Part shown: piece after piece, positions 37,564 through 46,996 of the stretch
Position numbering within the stretch: the stretch's first letter is position 1
Layout of the letters: the number at the start of each line of letters is the position of its first letter
Assembly (NCBI RefSeq): GCF_022129235.1
Contig: NZ_JADQAI010000002.1
Span: 248,001-312,000, forward strand
DNA from: Psychrobacter sp. Ps6
GTDB taxonomy: Bacteria; Pseudomonadota; Gammaproteobacteria; Pseudomonadales; Moraxellaceae
DNA: 64,000 bases
Direction: 5' to 3'
Notes under the pieces: generated by a model
Told to the model about the DNA's origin: nothing
What the model saw: only the letters and a program-made list of their open reading frames with translations
The model's database searches: none
Translations under genes and position numbers: made by a program

Positions 37564-38898
37564 GTGTCCAACAACGTTTCGAACGCTTCAGTCAAATCAA
37601 ACCCTTCCGAGATTACTGATAACTCATCACAAAAAGCAGCTAATACTGAGATGACATCAGTGGCGACACCTTCGGAACCAAATGACGATGCACTGGATGT
37701 TGATGCAATTGATATCGATGCACTGTTGGATATCGCTGATGCCGTCGATGTCACATGGGTGCGCGAGCAGCACCAACTGACTGAGGTCATCAGTGCCTTG
37801 GCAACTTGTGGCCGCGTCGCACTGGATACTGAGTTTATCAAGCGCGACACTTACTACCCTCGTCTGGCACTCGTACAGTTAAACACGGGTAATCACGTAT
37901 ATTTACTGGATGCGCCTGAGTTGCAATTATCTGAGTTGTGGGAAGTATTACGTAAAGTCGATGTGGCTATCTGGCATGCTTGCGGCGAAGATTTAGGCAT
38001 TTTTTATCTGCTATCTGGTTGTCCGCCATTGACCAATATCTTTGATACGCAAATTGCGTTGTCTTATTTAACCGGGCAATTACAAATGGGCTATCAGCAG
38101 GCATTGGCAGATCAGCTAGATATGCATATCGATAAAGAGCACAGTCAGTCTGATTGGCTCCAGCGCCCGTTGACAGACGAACAGGAGCAGTATGCCATCG
38201 ATGATGTGCGTTATTTGCCAGCGCTGTATCTCAGTATCGAACATGCGCTTAAGGCACAAGGGTTATATGATTACGTCTGGGCTGACTGTCAGCTTTATGC
38301 CAGTGATTTGTATGACTTGCAACACGTCGAAGATGAAGCGATGTATTTAACGATGGCTGATTATCGCTATAACTCACAGCAAATGGCGATACTCAAAGGA
38401 ATTGCGACGTGGCGAGAAGAGCTGGCACGTGCGACCAACCAGCCGCGTACGTTTATCATCAAAAAGCAAGCGGTACGCGAGATCGTCACTGAAAAACCAA
38501 ACAGCATGCGTGAGCTGGCGCACAAAACGACGATGCATCGTAGCATGCTGCGCTTATATGGTGAAGAGCTGCTTAAGATAATAAGAGAAGCCAAAAGCCT
38601 ATCACCTGCTGAGCATCCAGCTTGTCTAGTGCCGCCATATCGCTCAAAAAACAAAATCTTGTCAAAAGCAGTGCAGCAAGCGATTGATGATCACGCTAAG
38701 GCTATTGGCGTGCCTAGCAGCGTTTTAATGCGCAAAAAATGGCTAGGACAGCTATATGAAGTCATTGCCCTTGATAAAGATCTCAGCGAATTACCACAAG
38801 GGTTAAAAGGCTGGCGCAATGATTGGGTCATCCAGACGTTGATTCCTGTGATCAGCAAGCATAAAACTGAATTGCAGCAAGGGATGGGTATTAGATAG
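37564..38898 (+). CDS. rnd: Ribonuclease D
   Basis: A 444-residue 3'-5' exoribonuclease acting in tRNA and stable RNA maturation. DEDDy motifs: DTEF near residue 90, HACGEDLGIF (Exo II) near residue 140, and YAIDDVRYLPAL (Exo III, Tyr type) near residue 212. An HRDC domain follows (IATWREELARATNQPRTFI) and a second one toward the C-terminus. A Ser/Asn/Asp-rich N-terminal extension of about 60 residues is longer than in E. coli (375). The start is GTG at 37564. A TATAAT at 37475-37480 may be its promoter. Confidence 0.94.
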   Translation: MSNNVSNASVKSNPSEITDNSSQKAANTEMTSVATPSEPNDDALDVDAIDIDALLDIADAVDVTWVREQHQLTEVISALATCGRVALDTEFIKRDTYYPRLALVQLNTGNHVYLLDAPELQLSELWEVLRKVDVAIWHACGEDLGIFYLLSGCPPLTNIFDTQIALSYLTGQLQMGYQQALADQLDMHIDKEHSQSDWLQRPLTDEQEQYAIDDVRYLPALYLSIEHALKAQGLYDYVWADCQLYASDLYDLQHVEDEAMYLTMADYRYNSQQMAILKGIATWREELARATNQPRTFIIKKQAVREIVTEKPNSMRELAHKTTMHRSMLRLYGEELLKIIREAKSLSPAEHPACLVPPYRSKNKILSKAVQQAIDDHAKAIGVPSSVLMRKKWLGQLYEVIALDKDLSELPQGLKGWRNDWVIQTLIPVISKHKTELQQGMGIR

Positions 38899-39057
38899 CA
38901 AATACAGCCAACTCAACAAATTGATGTCTAATTTCACATTGCTTGTTTTTAAATCAATCAATGGCAGCATCAATTTTTTATCTATCGATAAATGGTCGTT
39001 TTGACAATCTTACTTATACTTTTGCTCAGTCATATCTATTCAATTATTCGCTGTCAT

Positions 39058-39092
39058 CTAGGGTATTTTACGTATTAAAAAATATGCCCTAG
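39058..39092. terminator. Hairpin between rnd and the lipase-like gene
   Basis: CTAGGGTATTTT and AAAATATGCCCTAG pair with one small bulge; the right arm includes the stop codon of the gene at 39089. It separates two convergent genes and is likely a shared terminator. Confidence 0.5.
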
Positions 39093-39793
39093 TGTTCAAA
39101 CTCACCGTTTTCCAAGAACAAAATGACTTGCCGAGCTACTTCTTTATTGACCAGCATGCCTGTATGGGTAACGGGAAGGATGATATGGTCGTTGGCGCAT
39201 TCCAGTCGTGTTTCGCTGACATAGACAGTGCCATCATGAGCACAGTTTTCTGTAGCCGCTGATACGCCTTTTTTATTCAGTTTGCGATTATGATATTGCA
39301 AAAAAGGTTGTCCTAAGCCGCGCGGTTTATCGCCTGCAATCACGCCTAGATGGATATGTTCAGGACAGGACGTCGCTGTACCATCGAGCGCATCAACATA
39401 AGATCGTCCTACAATCAAAGGACTCAGACGCCATACGTAATCGGCGCAAACACTACCCACGTGCGGCGTACCCAGCGTGACGCAGCGTCCAATTTGCCAT
39501 TTGGGATAATTGGCCAAAAAATCACGAATAATCAATCCACCCAAGCTATGACCGACCAAATCTATTGGCTGATCAGGGTTGTGGTTGGCGCTCAGCCAAT
39601 CATGTAGTCGCTGGCTGTTGGTTTTGATGCTGTCGCGCATGCTGCGATAGCGGTATTGATGGGTGGCAAAGCCTTGCGCTTGTAGACGCTTTGCTAAGGG
39701 ACGCATCATCCAAGTCGTTTGATGCAAACCATGTATCAAAATCACAAGGTTTTTTCGTGTAGGCGCTTTTTTTGCCAAGTCTTTTTGTTGCAT
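39089..39793 (-). CDS. Lipase-like alpha/beta hydrolase
   Basis: A 234-residue protein with the lipase elements VILIHGLHQTTWMMRPLAKRL, nucleophile elbow LVGHSLGGLIIRDFL (Ser near residue 88), acid candidate in HDGTVYVSETR and His in HTGMLVNK. It resembles triacylglycerol lipase/PGAP1-type esterases. No signal peptide, so it probably acts in the cytoplasm. The start is ATG at 39793 with GGAT upstream; the TTG at 39805 has none. Substrate unknown. Confidence 0.85.
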   Translation of the reverse strand: MQQKDLAKKAPTRKNLVILIHGLHQTTWMMRPLAKRLQAQGFATHQYRYRSMRDSIKTNSQRLHDWLSANHNPDQPIDLVGHSLGGLIIRDFLANYPKWQIGRCVTLGTPHVGSVCADYVWRLSPLIVGRSYVDALDGTATSCPEHIHLGVIAGDKPRGLGQPFLQYHNRKLNKKGVSAATENCAHDGTVYVSETRLECANDHIILPVTHTGMLVNKEVARQVILFLENGEFEH

Positions 39794-39891
39794 AACAATA
39801 TCCAAATGAGTAGCATTATAAGACTTTTATCGACGCTTGTTTATAAAAATGAGCAGATAGACATCTTATATTAGCGCTTTAGGGGTAAGGG

Positions 39892-40377
39892 TTGTCAAAT
39901 TATCTGAGTTTTTTAATTTCAATGTTAGCCATTGTTGCGCTGTCAGGTTGTACTACTTATAGAGCGAAGAGACCACCAGTTATTCAGGTAGAGATGCCAA
40001 AAATGATAGTGGTAAGCGAACCTGTGCCAGCTAAGACACCTCTGCAAATTGCTACTTGGTCCCCAACTAAATATAACGGTCGATTTACAGCGATGACAGC
40101 GGGTTATTTGACAGTTATTAATAACTGCCTTGCTTTGACTAGGGATAGTTACGAGGTGTCGACAAAAGATAATAGTCTTCTGCTAGTATTAGCGGATACG
40201 TCTTTTTCATGGGATACCGCTCAGGAAGTATTACTATTTGAAGGAAAGCCTTATAAGATTGGCGATACGCTTTATCTTGTTGGTGCGGCGTTTACTTATT
40301 CCAATGCTAATATTACAGATCAGATAAAAGTGAACTGGATAGAATGTGGCTTGAATAAAGGTTGGTTGGGCGGTTAA
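39892..40377 (+). CDS. Small lipoprotein, unknown
   Basis: A 161-residue protein with a lipoprotein signal (LISMLAIVALSGCTTY; lipobox Cys near residue 20). The mature part has a Pro-rich linker followed by an AT-ordered domain with two more cysteines (INNCLALT, WIECGLN). The start is TTG at 39892, with GGGGTAAGGG just upstream; an ATG 10 codons later would cut the signal peptide short. It is bounded by a strong terminator and has no operon partner. Function unknown. Confidence 0.7.
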   Translation: MSNYLSFLISMLAIVALSGCTTYRAKRPPVIQVEMPKMIVVSEPVPAKTPLQIATWSPTKYNGRFTAMTAGYLTVINNCLALTRDSYEVSTKDNSLLLVLADTSFSWDTAQEVLLFEGKPYKIGDTLYLVGAAFTYSNANITDQIKVNWIECGLNKGWLGG

Positions 40378-40421
40378 GTCTCATTGACAGTGTAAAAATT
40401 TAACAATGCACGCATAAAACA

Positions 40422-40456
40422 AAACCGCCAAATCAGTCGCTGATTTGGCGGTTTTT
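40422..40456. terminator. Bidirectional terminator between lipoprotein gene and gcvP
   Basis: 15-base perfect arms AAACCGCCAAATCAG / CTGATTTGGCGGTTT with a 3-base loop and a T-run to 40456. Confidence 0.92.
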
Positions 40457-40490
40457 TATAAAATAAACGGCTAGTTATCGAAAGTGATAA

Positions 40491-43388
40491 TTACATATAG
40501 TTTTCGATACTTGGGCAAGAGCACATAAGGTTCTTGTCACCGTACGCATCATCGACGCGTGCCACACTTGGCCAGAACTTGTTTGCACGGATGTAAGGCA
40601 GTGGGAACGCAGCAGTCTCACGGCTGTATGGATGCGTCCATTCTTCACCAGTAATCATAGCAGCCGTATGCGGTGCATTGACCAATGGGTTGTCTTCTAG
40701 CGTCCAGTTGTCTTCACCCGCTTTGGCTTTCATCGCTTCAGCTTTGATAGATTTCAGCGCACTGATAAAACGATCCAACTCTTCTTTTGACTCAGACTCT
40801 GTCGGCTCAATCATCAGCGTACCTGCGACTGGGAAGCTCATCGTTGGTGAATGGAAACCATAATCCATCAAGCGCTTAGCAATATCACTTTCCGTGATGC
40901 CAGTCTCTTCTTTTAACGGACGAATATCGATGATACATTCGTGAGCCACGCGGCCGTTTTTACCTGTATATAATACAGGGTAGTGGTCTTTTAGCTGGGC
41001 GGCTACGTAGTTGGCATTTAGCAGGGCAAGCTCGGTCGCTTTTAGCAAACCATCACGGCCCATCATGGCAATGTACATCCATGAGATAGGCAAGATGCTC
41101 GCTGAACCATAAGGCGCAGCCGATACCGCTGAGCAGTCTTTTTGCGCGTTATGAACAGGGCTTAGCGTATGGTTGGCCATGAAGGGTGCCAAATGCGCCT
41201 GCATACCGATAGGACCCATACCTGGACCGCCGCCGCCATGTGGGATACAGAAGGTTTTGTGCAAGTTCATATGTAATACATCAGCGCCCACGTCTGCAGG
41301 TTGCATCATGCCTACCTGAGCATTCATGTTGGCGCCATCCATATAGACCTGACCACCATGCTTGTGAGTCAAATCACAGATATGACGGATGCCTTCTTCA
41401 AACACGCCATGAGTTGATGGGTAGGTGATCATTAAAGCGCCCAAACGCTCGCTGTGCTCTTCACACTTGGCGGTTAAATCATCAATATCAACATTGCCGT
41501 TTTCATCGGTTTTGACCACAACCACTTTCATACCCATCATCATGGCAGTAGCAGGGTTGGTACCGTGCGCTGACATTGGAATGAGGCAAACATCGCGATT
41601 GGTTTCGCCCAATGACTCATGATAACGGCGAATCGCGAGCAGACCAGCATATTCACCAGAAGCACCAGAGTTTGGCTGCATAGAAACGTCATCAAAACCA
41701 GTGATGGCTTTTAATTGATCTTGCAAGCTATCAATCATCGCAATATAGCCTGTGACTTGGTCACGCGGTGCAAAAGGATGCACATTAGCAAACTCAGGCC
41801 AAGTAATCGGTAGCATTTCACTGGTAGCGTTTAGCTTCATAGTACAGCTGCCTAGTGAAATCATGCTGCGATTCATCGCTAAATCTTTGTCTTCAAGCGA
41901 CTTTAGATAGCGTAGCATTTCGTGCTCGGTATGATGCGAGTTGAATACTGGATGAGTCAAGATGTCATCCGTACGTAGATGCGCGCTGTCAAGTGAGATG
42001 CGAGCCGTTTCAGGTAGATCATGTGACTTGTTGACAAACAACTGAGTCAAGATGTTGAAGTCTTGCTGATCGCTGGTTTCACTAAATGCAACGCTTAATT
42101 TGGTGTCGCTTAAGCGCCATAAGTTGTAGCCAACGTTGTCTGCATTTTTGAAGATTTGCGTAGCCAATTTCTCTGAACCACAATCAACCACGACTGTATC
42201 GAAGAATTGATCGTGTACTACATTTAGGCTACTGTCATTGGCTTCTTTGATAGCATCAGCGAAAGCAGTCGCAAAGGCATGAATACGAGTGGCGATGCGT
42301 TTGACGCCGCCTGGTCCATGATATACCGCATACATACCAGCGAGATTGGCGAGCAATACTTGTGAGGTACAGATGTTTGAGTTGGCTTTTTCGCGGCGGA
42401 TATGCTGCTCACGCGTTTGTAGAGCCATACGTAGTGCTGTATTGCCTTGTGCGTCTTTTGATACGCCAATGATACGACCAGGCGCTGAACGCTTGGCTTT
42501 ATCAGAGAATGCAAAATAAGCGGCATGTGGGCCACCAAAGCCCATTGGAATACCAAAACGCTGCGTGCTACCTAGCGCTACGTCAGCACCCATATCGGCT
42601 GGTGATTTCAATAGTACCAAGCTCATGATGTCACTGACGACACTGACGTAAGTCTTATTTTCTTTTACGGCACTGATGACGTCTGTTAAGTCTTTAACGT
42701 CGCCTTCAGCACCGACATACTGGAATAGCGCACCAAAATAATCGCCTGATTTAGCCGTTTCAAAATCACCAACGACCACATCCCAACCGAAGTATTTGGC
42801 ACGGGTATTGATAACATCTAGCGTTTGTGGATAGACACGCTCATCGACGAAATACTGTGTTGATTTACTTTTGCTTACGCGCTTTGACATCGCCATCGCT
42901 TCTGCTGCTGCCGTTGCTTCATCAAGTAATGACGCACCAGCCAGCTCAAGACCAGTCAAATCGATACAGACTTGTTGGAAGTTCAGCAATGCCTCCAAAC
43001 GACCTTGAGCGATTTCCGCCTGGTAAGGCGTATAAGCGGTATACCAGCCTGGATTTTCAAGGACGTTGCGCTGAATGACAGCCGGCATACGAACTGGAGA
43101 GTAGCCTTGACCGATATAGCTTTTATTAACAGTGATGTCGTCTGCCATCGTGCGCAGTTTGGCAAGTGCAGCGTGCTCACTCATCGCCACTGGCAAATCC
43201 AATTCTTTGTGCAAGCGTACTGGCTCAGGAACAGTGTCATTGATAAAGCTTTGCATATCTTTATAACCAACAGCGCTAAGTAGGTCAGCTTGCTTGGTCT
43301 CGTTCGAACCTAAGTGGCGATAGACAAATTCAGCTTCGTTGAACAATCCTTGGAAGGTATCAAACGATGGGTTTTGAGAGGTAGTCAT
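40491..43388 (-). CDS. gcvP: Glycine dehydrogenase (decarboxylating), P-protein
   Basis: A 965-residue PLP enzyme, the decarboxylating subunit of the glycine cleavage complex. The single-chain form is complete: N-terminal FVYRHLGSNE, GSTQRFGIPMGFGGPHAAYFA, and the C-terminal half with DGANMNAQVGMMQPADVGADV and the PLP-lysine in HMNLHKTFCIPHGGGGPGMGPIG. It hands the aminomethyl group to GcvH. ATG at 43388 has AAGGATTGTC upstream. It lies 64 bases downstream of the nitroreductase gene. Confidence 0.97.
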   Translation of the reverse strand: MTTSQNPSFDTFQGLFNEAEFVYRHLGSNETKQADLLSAVGYKDMQSFINDTVPEPVRLHKELDLPVAMSEHAALAKLRTMADDITVNKSYIGQGYSPVRMPAVIQRNVLENPGWYTAYTPYQAEIAQGRLEALLNFQQVCIDLTGLELAGASLLDEATAAAEAMAMSKRVSKSKSTQYFVDERVYPQTLDVINTRAKYFGWDVVVGDFETAKSGDYFGALFQYVGAEGDVKDLTDVISAVKENKTYVSVVSDIMSLVLLKSPADMGADVALGSTQRFGIPMGFGGPHAAYFAFSDKAKRSAPGRIIGVSKDAQGNTALRMALQTREQHIRREKANSNICTSQVLLANLAGMYAVYHGPGGVKRIATRIHAFATAFADAIKEANDSSLNVVHDQFFDTVVVDCGSEKLATQIFKNADNVGYNLWRLSDTKLSVAFSETSDQQDFNILTQLFVNKSHDLPETARISLDSAHLRTDDILTHPVFNSHHTEHEMLRYLKSLEDKDLAMNRSMISLGSCTMKLNATSEMLPITWPEFANVHPFAPRDQVTGYIAMIDSLQDQLKAITGFDDVSMQPNSGASGEYAGLLAIRRYHESLGETNRDVCLIPMSAHGTNPATAMMMGMKVVVVKTDENGNVDIDDLTAKCEEHSERLGALMITYPSTHGVFEEGIRHICDLTHKHGGQVYMDGANMNAQVGMMQPADVGADVLHMNLHKTFCIPHGGGGPGMGPIGMQAHLAPFMANHTLSPVHNAQKDCSAVSAAPYGSASILPISWMYIAMMGRDGLLKATELALLNANYVAAQLKDHYPVLYTGKNGRVAHECIIDIRPLKEETGITESDIAKRLMDYGFHSPTMSFPVAGTLMIEPTESESKEELDRFISALKSIKAEAMKAKAGEDNWTLEDNPLVNAPHTAAMITGEEWTHPYSRETAAFPLPYIRANKFWPSVARVDDAYGDKNLMCSCPSIENYM

Positions 43389-43452
43389 GACAATCCTTGG
43401 TTAAGGGAGTAATAAACAAAATAGCAATTAAGGGAATAATGTGAGCGGTACG

Positions 43453-44211
43453 TTATACGTAATGCACAAACTGTTTTTGATCAAATCGGAACTGGGTGTT
43501 GTAAACGCCATTGTCAGCACGCTCGCCTGCGCCAAGCATCATAACGATATGATGGTCGTCGCTAAGATTGAGCAACGCTTTCATGGCAGGCTCATCAAAG
43601 CCGCCCATAGGACAGCTATCAAACCCATAAGCACGTAATGCTAGCATGAGGTTTTCGGCGGCAAGTGCAGTGTTATTGGTTGCCCAGTTTTTGGTGTCTT
43701 CAAACGTATAATAAGGCGATTTGATTGGGCCTTTTACGCGTCTGACCACTTGCGTTGCGCCCCATTTCGCAGCTGAAACCACGTTGGCTGGGCCACGCAA
43801 GAAGTCCATCGTGACGACTTTGTTGTAATAGTCTTTCACTTTTTTAGGAACTGGCTGATCAGGGTATTCGCGCAATACTTGCTTAGCGTGATCGTGCCAA
43901 ACATCAGTACGAGCAACGATGGCTATCAAACGGGCTGATGTTTTTGCTGCGTTTTGATTCATGCAGTTTTTGACAGCGCGTTTGCGATTGTCAGCATCAT
44001 CGATAACATAAAATTCCCACGGCTGTAGGTTGCTAGAGTTTGGTGCTAGCATGGCCAAACGCAGACAGTCTGCCAATACATCGTCAGGGATAGGTGTGTC
44101 AGTAAAACGGCGCACGGAACGGCGTGACTCTACGATATCGCGGAAGGCTTGTAGCTGCGGCGTATGGTTTGGTGCGGCAATGGGGTCTTTATTATCGGTG
44201 TTGGCATTCAT
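43453..44211 (-). CDS. Nitroreductase-family FMN oxidoreductase
   Basis: A 252-residue enzyme with the nitroreductase fold. SRRSVRRFTDTPIPDDVLADCL near the N-terminus and the FMN-binding APNSSNLQPWEFYVIDD block are typical; the C-terminal LMLALRAYGFDSCPMGGFDEPAMKALL is also a family mark. Such enzymes reduce nitro or quinone compounds with NAD(P)H. It sits between gcvH and gcvP on the same strand, though there is no known role in glycine cleavage. The start is uncertain: ATG 44211 (GGAT upstream) was chosen, with ATG 44223 and a TTG at 44295 as alternatives. Confidence 0.85.
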   Translation of the reverse strand: MNANTDNKDPIAAPNHTPQLQAFRDIVESRRSVRRFTDTPIPDDVLADCLRLAMLAPNSSNLQPWEFYVIDDADNRKRAVKNCMNQNAAKTSARLIAIVARTDVWHDHAKQVLREYPDQPVPKKVKDYYNKVVTMDFLRGPANVVSAAKWGATQVVRRVKGPIKSPYYTFEDTKNWATNNTALAAENLMLALRAYGFDSCPMGGFDEPAMKALLNLSDDHHIVMMLGAGERADNGVYNTQFRFDQKQFVHYV

Positions 44212-44446
44212 ATTAGGATCCATGCTGAGAATTGGGTTATCAGTTTGCGTCGTTGTTGATAGCACGTATTCATTGGGATTCGAATAGGTGATCAATACGA
44301 GTCAATGAGATAACGCTTGAGAGCAATAACATCGGACGATAATGATTGTTGGAGATCTACATATAAAGCTACTTTCAAATAGCAAGCATGGTCAGTGAGC
44401 CAATACTTTTCACGAGAAAGGTTGTTCAATCGTTTAAATAGAAAGT

Positions 44447-44474
44447 ATAGATACCAGCTGTTGCCAGTATCTAT
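44447..44474. repeat. 8-base inverted repeat in the gcvH-nitroreductase gap
   Basis: ATAGATAC (44447-44454) and GTATCTAT (44467-44474) with a 12-base loop and no T-run. The arm core ATAGATA/TATCTAT also occurs at 18345-18362 upstream of ccoN. Confidence 0.35.
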
Positions 44475-44546
44475 GATGTTTAGGGCTAGTGCTTTGTAAG
44501 AGCTAAAGTCCTACAAATGCTAATGTATTGTGAGAGCATGCTTAGC

Positions 44547-44927
44547 TTATAATTCGCTTTCGTACTCGTCAGCAGTCATTAGGGCTTCGTAGTCAGCGAT
44601 GTTGTCAGGCTTCATTCTGAAGAACCAACCTTCGCCATATGGGTCAGAGTTGATGATTTCAGGATCATCTTCTAGTGCTTCGTTGATAGCGATAACTTCA
44701 CCTGAAATAGGGGCATAAACGTCAGAAGCGGCTTTTACTGATTCAACGACTGAAACTTCGTCATCAACAGCGATGATATCGCCTACATCTGGTAGTTCAA
44801 CGAATACCACATCACCCAATAGATCTTGAGCATGGTCAGTGATACCAACAGTGATCGTACCGTCGTCTTCTAGGCGTAGCCACTCGTGACTTGCAATATA
44901 TTTTAGCTCTGCTGGGATGTTGCTCAT
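44547..44927 (-). CDS. gcvH: Glycine cleavage H-protein
   Basis: A 126-residue lipoyl carrier that shuttles the aminomethyl group between P- and T-proteins. The lipoylation site Lys lies in [20 protein letters not shown] near residue 64, and [13 protein letters not shown] and [13 protein letters not shown] are family marks. ATG at 44927 has AGGAGAGAGACC upstream, a strong site. It lies 117 bases from gcvT. Confidence 0.97.
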   Translation of the reverse strand: MSNIPAELKYIASHEWLRLEDDGTITVGITDHAQDLLGDVVFVELPDVGDIIAVDDEVSVVESVKAASDVYAPISGEVIAINEALEDDPEIINSDPYGEGWFFRMKPDNIADYEALMTADEYESEL

Positions 44928-45044
44928 GGTCTCTCTCCTAAGTGATAGAGGTTAATTAACAAAAATAATGGAGGCTGGGCGCGTCGTCATTTTTATAATT
45001 ATGTCTAAAACGACAACGCGCTCTAATAATAAGATTTATAAGAC

Positions 45045-46226
45045 CTAAGAGTCAAACTGCTGCTTGCCATTACGGACAAAAGGCAGCTTCAATACGCGTA
45101 CATCGACGAATTTACCTTTGCCGCGCAGATCGACCTGTACGTGATCATCTTCTGATAAACTGGCAGGCACACGGGCAATTGCGATGGAGTTTTTTAGGCT
45201 AGGGGAGAATGTACCGCTGGTGATAATGCCAGTTTGCTCATTGTCAGTGCCTTGATTGATAGTCACCGTCATGCCTTCACGCAATACGCCGCGCGTGGTC
45301 AATAGCAGACCTACTTGCTTCATAGCGGTGTTGTCTTCTTTTGACTGCTTACGTTTGCTGACCAATACTTCACGGCCAACAAAGGCGCGGTCGTCTTTGA
45401 GCGCTAGCGTCCAGCCCATGTTGCACTCGTAAGGGCTAATGGTCTCGTCCATGTCATGGCCATAGAGGTTCATGCCCGCTTCCATACGCAAGGTATCACG
45501 TGCGCCAAGACCAGCAGGTTTGATGTCATTTGCTTTTAGCTGCTCAAAGAAAGCAGGGGCATCATCAGCATGCATAATGACTTCGACGCCATCTTCACCA
45601 GTATAGCCAGTACGAGCCACAAACCAATCGGTGCCTTCGATATCGGTCAAGTCAGCACCAACGAAAGGTTTTAGTGCTGCTAAAGTATCTGCCCAATTTG
45701 GTTTGGCTTGAGCCAGTTTTGCAATAGCATTTGGACCTTGAACGGCAAGCATGGCAAGCTCAGGACGCTCGGTGATAGTAATATCAAAGCCTTCAGCGAC
45801 TTTATTAAATTGTGCCAAATCCTTGTCACGAGTGGCCGCGTTAGAGACGATACGGTACTCAGTTTCTTCTGCATTCATCAGGTAGACGATTAAATCATCG
45901 ATGACGCCGCCTTGCTCATTGAGCATGCCAGAGTACAGCGCTTTACCAGCGGTGGTGAGTTTGTTGACATCGTTTGCGAGTAGTTTTTGGAGCCATGCTT
46001 TGGTATCAGCGCCTTTGATATCAGTCACAACCATATGTGAGACATCAAACATACCTGCATCTGTACGTACCGCTTCGTGCTCTTCGATTTGTGAACCGTA
46101 ATGAATGGGCAATTCCCAACCCGAAAAATCGACCAGTTTGCCCTCACTATCAAGATGAGACTGGTAAAAAGGGGTGCGCTTTGGGGTTTGGGTGCTGCTA
46201 GAGTCTTGAGAATGGGTATCAGTCAT
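45045..46226 (-). CDS. gcvT: Aminomethyltransferase, T-protein
   Basis: A 393-residue tetrahydrofolate-dependent subunit of glycine cleavage. [27 protein letters not shown] at the N-terminus, [13 protein letters not shown], and the C-terminal DRAFVGRE and GVLREGM are family marks; the longer form includes a Gln-tail. The start ATG at 46226 has AAGGATTTGTT upstream. It is the first gene of the gcv set and follows a tandem glycine riboswitch. Confidence 0.96.
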   Translation of the reverse strand: MTDTHSQDSSSTQTPKRTPFYQSHLDSEGKLVDFSGWELPIHYGSQIEEHEAVRTDAGMFDVSHMVVTDIKGADTKAWLQKLLANDVNKLTTAGKALYSGMLNEQGGVIDDLIVYLMNAEETEYRIVSNAATRDKDLAQFNKVAEGFDITITERPELAMLAVQGPNAIAKLAQAKPNWADTLAALKPFVGADLTDIEGTDWFVARTGYTGEDGVEVIMHADDAPAFFEQLKANDIKPAGLGARDTLRMEAGMNLYGHDMDETISPYECNMGWTLALKDDRAFVGREVLVSKRKQSKEDNTAMKQVGLLLTTRGVLREGMTVTINQGTDNEQTGIITSGTFSPSLKNSIAIARVPASLSEDDHVQVDLRGKGKFVDVRVLKLPFVRNGKQQFDS

Positions 46227-46394
46227 AACAAATCCTTATGTGTACATCAGTCGTACTCGGCAGAGTAGAGTGATGTGCAACGTAAAAGTAGCGAGAAGCA
46301 ATATTGCGAGGCGCAAATATCACATCAAAGGGTGACACAGAAAGCAAAGATAAAGACACAAGCCAAACAGACGCTGAACGTCGGTTTAAGCTAA

Positions 46395-46692
46395 AGCCCT
46401 ATCTGTCCTGTGACCTGAGATTTTCAACACGAACCATCGTTTACGAGCAGTTATTTAAAACCTGCGGTTGATGATAGCGTATTTTCTCCCCTTCGGTGGG
46501 TAAGACGTCGTCCGTTCTTACCACTCTCCAGATTTGTTATGCCTTTTGTTTGTTCGCGATGCGTGATTGATGGCATCAACGTAAACAATAATGACATACG
46601 TTTTTCAGTCCTTTTACCTGAGCGATTGGCAGGGTGGATGCGCCTTCGGTGGTTATCTAGCAATTGCGATAGTTGTATAACCAATAGGGTTT
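46395..46692 (-). promoter_or_regulatory. Tandem glycine riboswitch upstream of gcvT
   Basis: On the minus strand two glycine aptamer cores are visible. The first runs about 46692-46600 (CACCGAAGGCGCA, then CAATCGCTCAGGTAAAAGGACTG). The second runs about 46535-46395 (GGAGAGTGGTAAGA, TCTTACCCACCGAAGGGGA, then AATCTCAGGTCACAGGACAG). Each shows the CACCGAAGG, CTCAGG and GGAC marks and pairing arms typical of the family (ATTGG/CCAAT for P1 of the first, GTAAGA/TCTTAC in the second). Glycine binding would switch on gcvT and so the whole operon. Confidence 0.88.
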
Positions 46693-46996
46693 AATACAAA
46701 AATGATGCTGATAAACTCTCTCCTGAAAAACGCTTTTATTATGAAAGGTTCAAAGCGCTTTTACAAGTCATCAACGCCATTAAAGTAAATAAATTTGGCA
46801 AAAATGATGTTTTACTACGATAGTTTATTCAAGAGAGGCGAGTACTAAGAGGAGATTTTTCATGTCTCCCAGCAGTTTTTAGACTGCTCAAAACAGCATA
46901 GGACAGCAAAAATTACGATAGCAAAACGCAAAGCGACTACTGGTATTTGCCTGAAATATGCTAACCTACGCCCATAGTTACTGATAGGTGGTTTTT
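46693..46996. other. Gap between the gcvT riboswitch and ycgL
   Basis: Holds the gcvT promoter (46738-46766) and a pair of short hairpins at about 46850-46890 (GGAGA-TCTCC and AGCAGT-ACTGCT). No coding frame beyond a six-codon ATG run at 46864. Confidence 0.5.
46738..46766 (-). promoter_or_regulatory. Promoter of the gcvT riboswitch transcript
   Basis: On the minus strand TTGTAA (46761-46766) and CATAAT (46738-46743) with a 17-base spacer, a good sigma-70 match. The start would fall just ahead of the first aptamer. Confidence 0.7.

Noticed and set aside
46451..46684. A 77-residue minus-strand frame upstream of gcvT
   Set aside because: It lies across the two glycine aptamer cores, and its residues follow from the conserved RNA sequence. 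No ribosome site or family similarity.
46864..46884. Six-codon ATG frame with a good AGGAGA site upstream of ycgL
   Set aside because: It lies between small inverted repeats and is far from ycgL (about 115 bases), so a leader-peptide role is unsupported.
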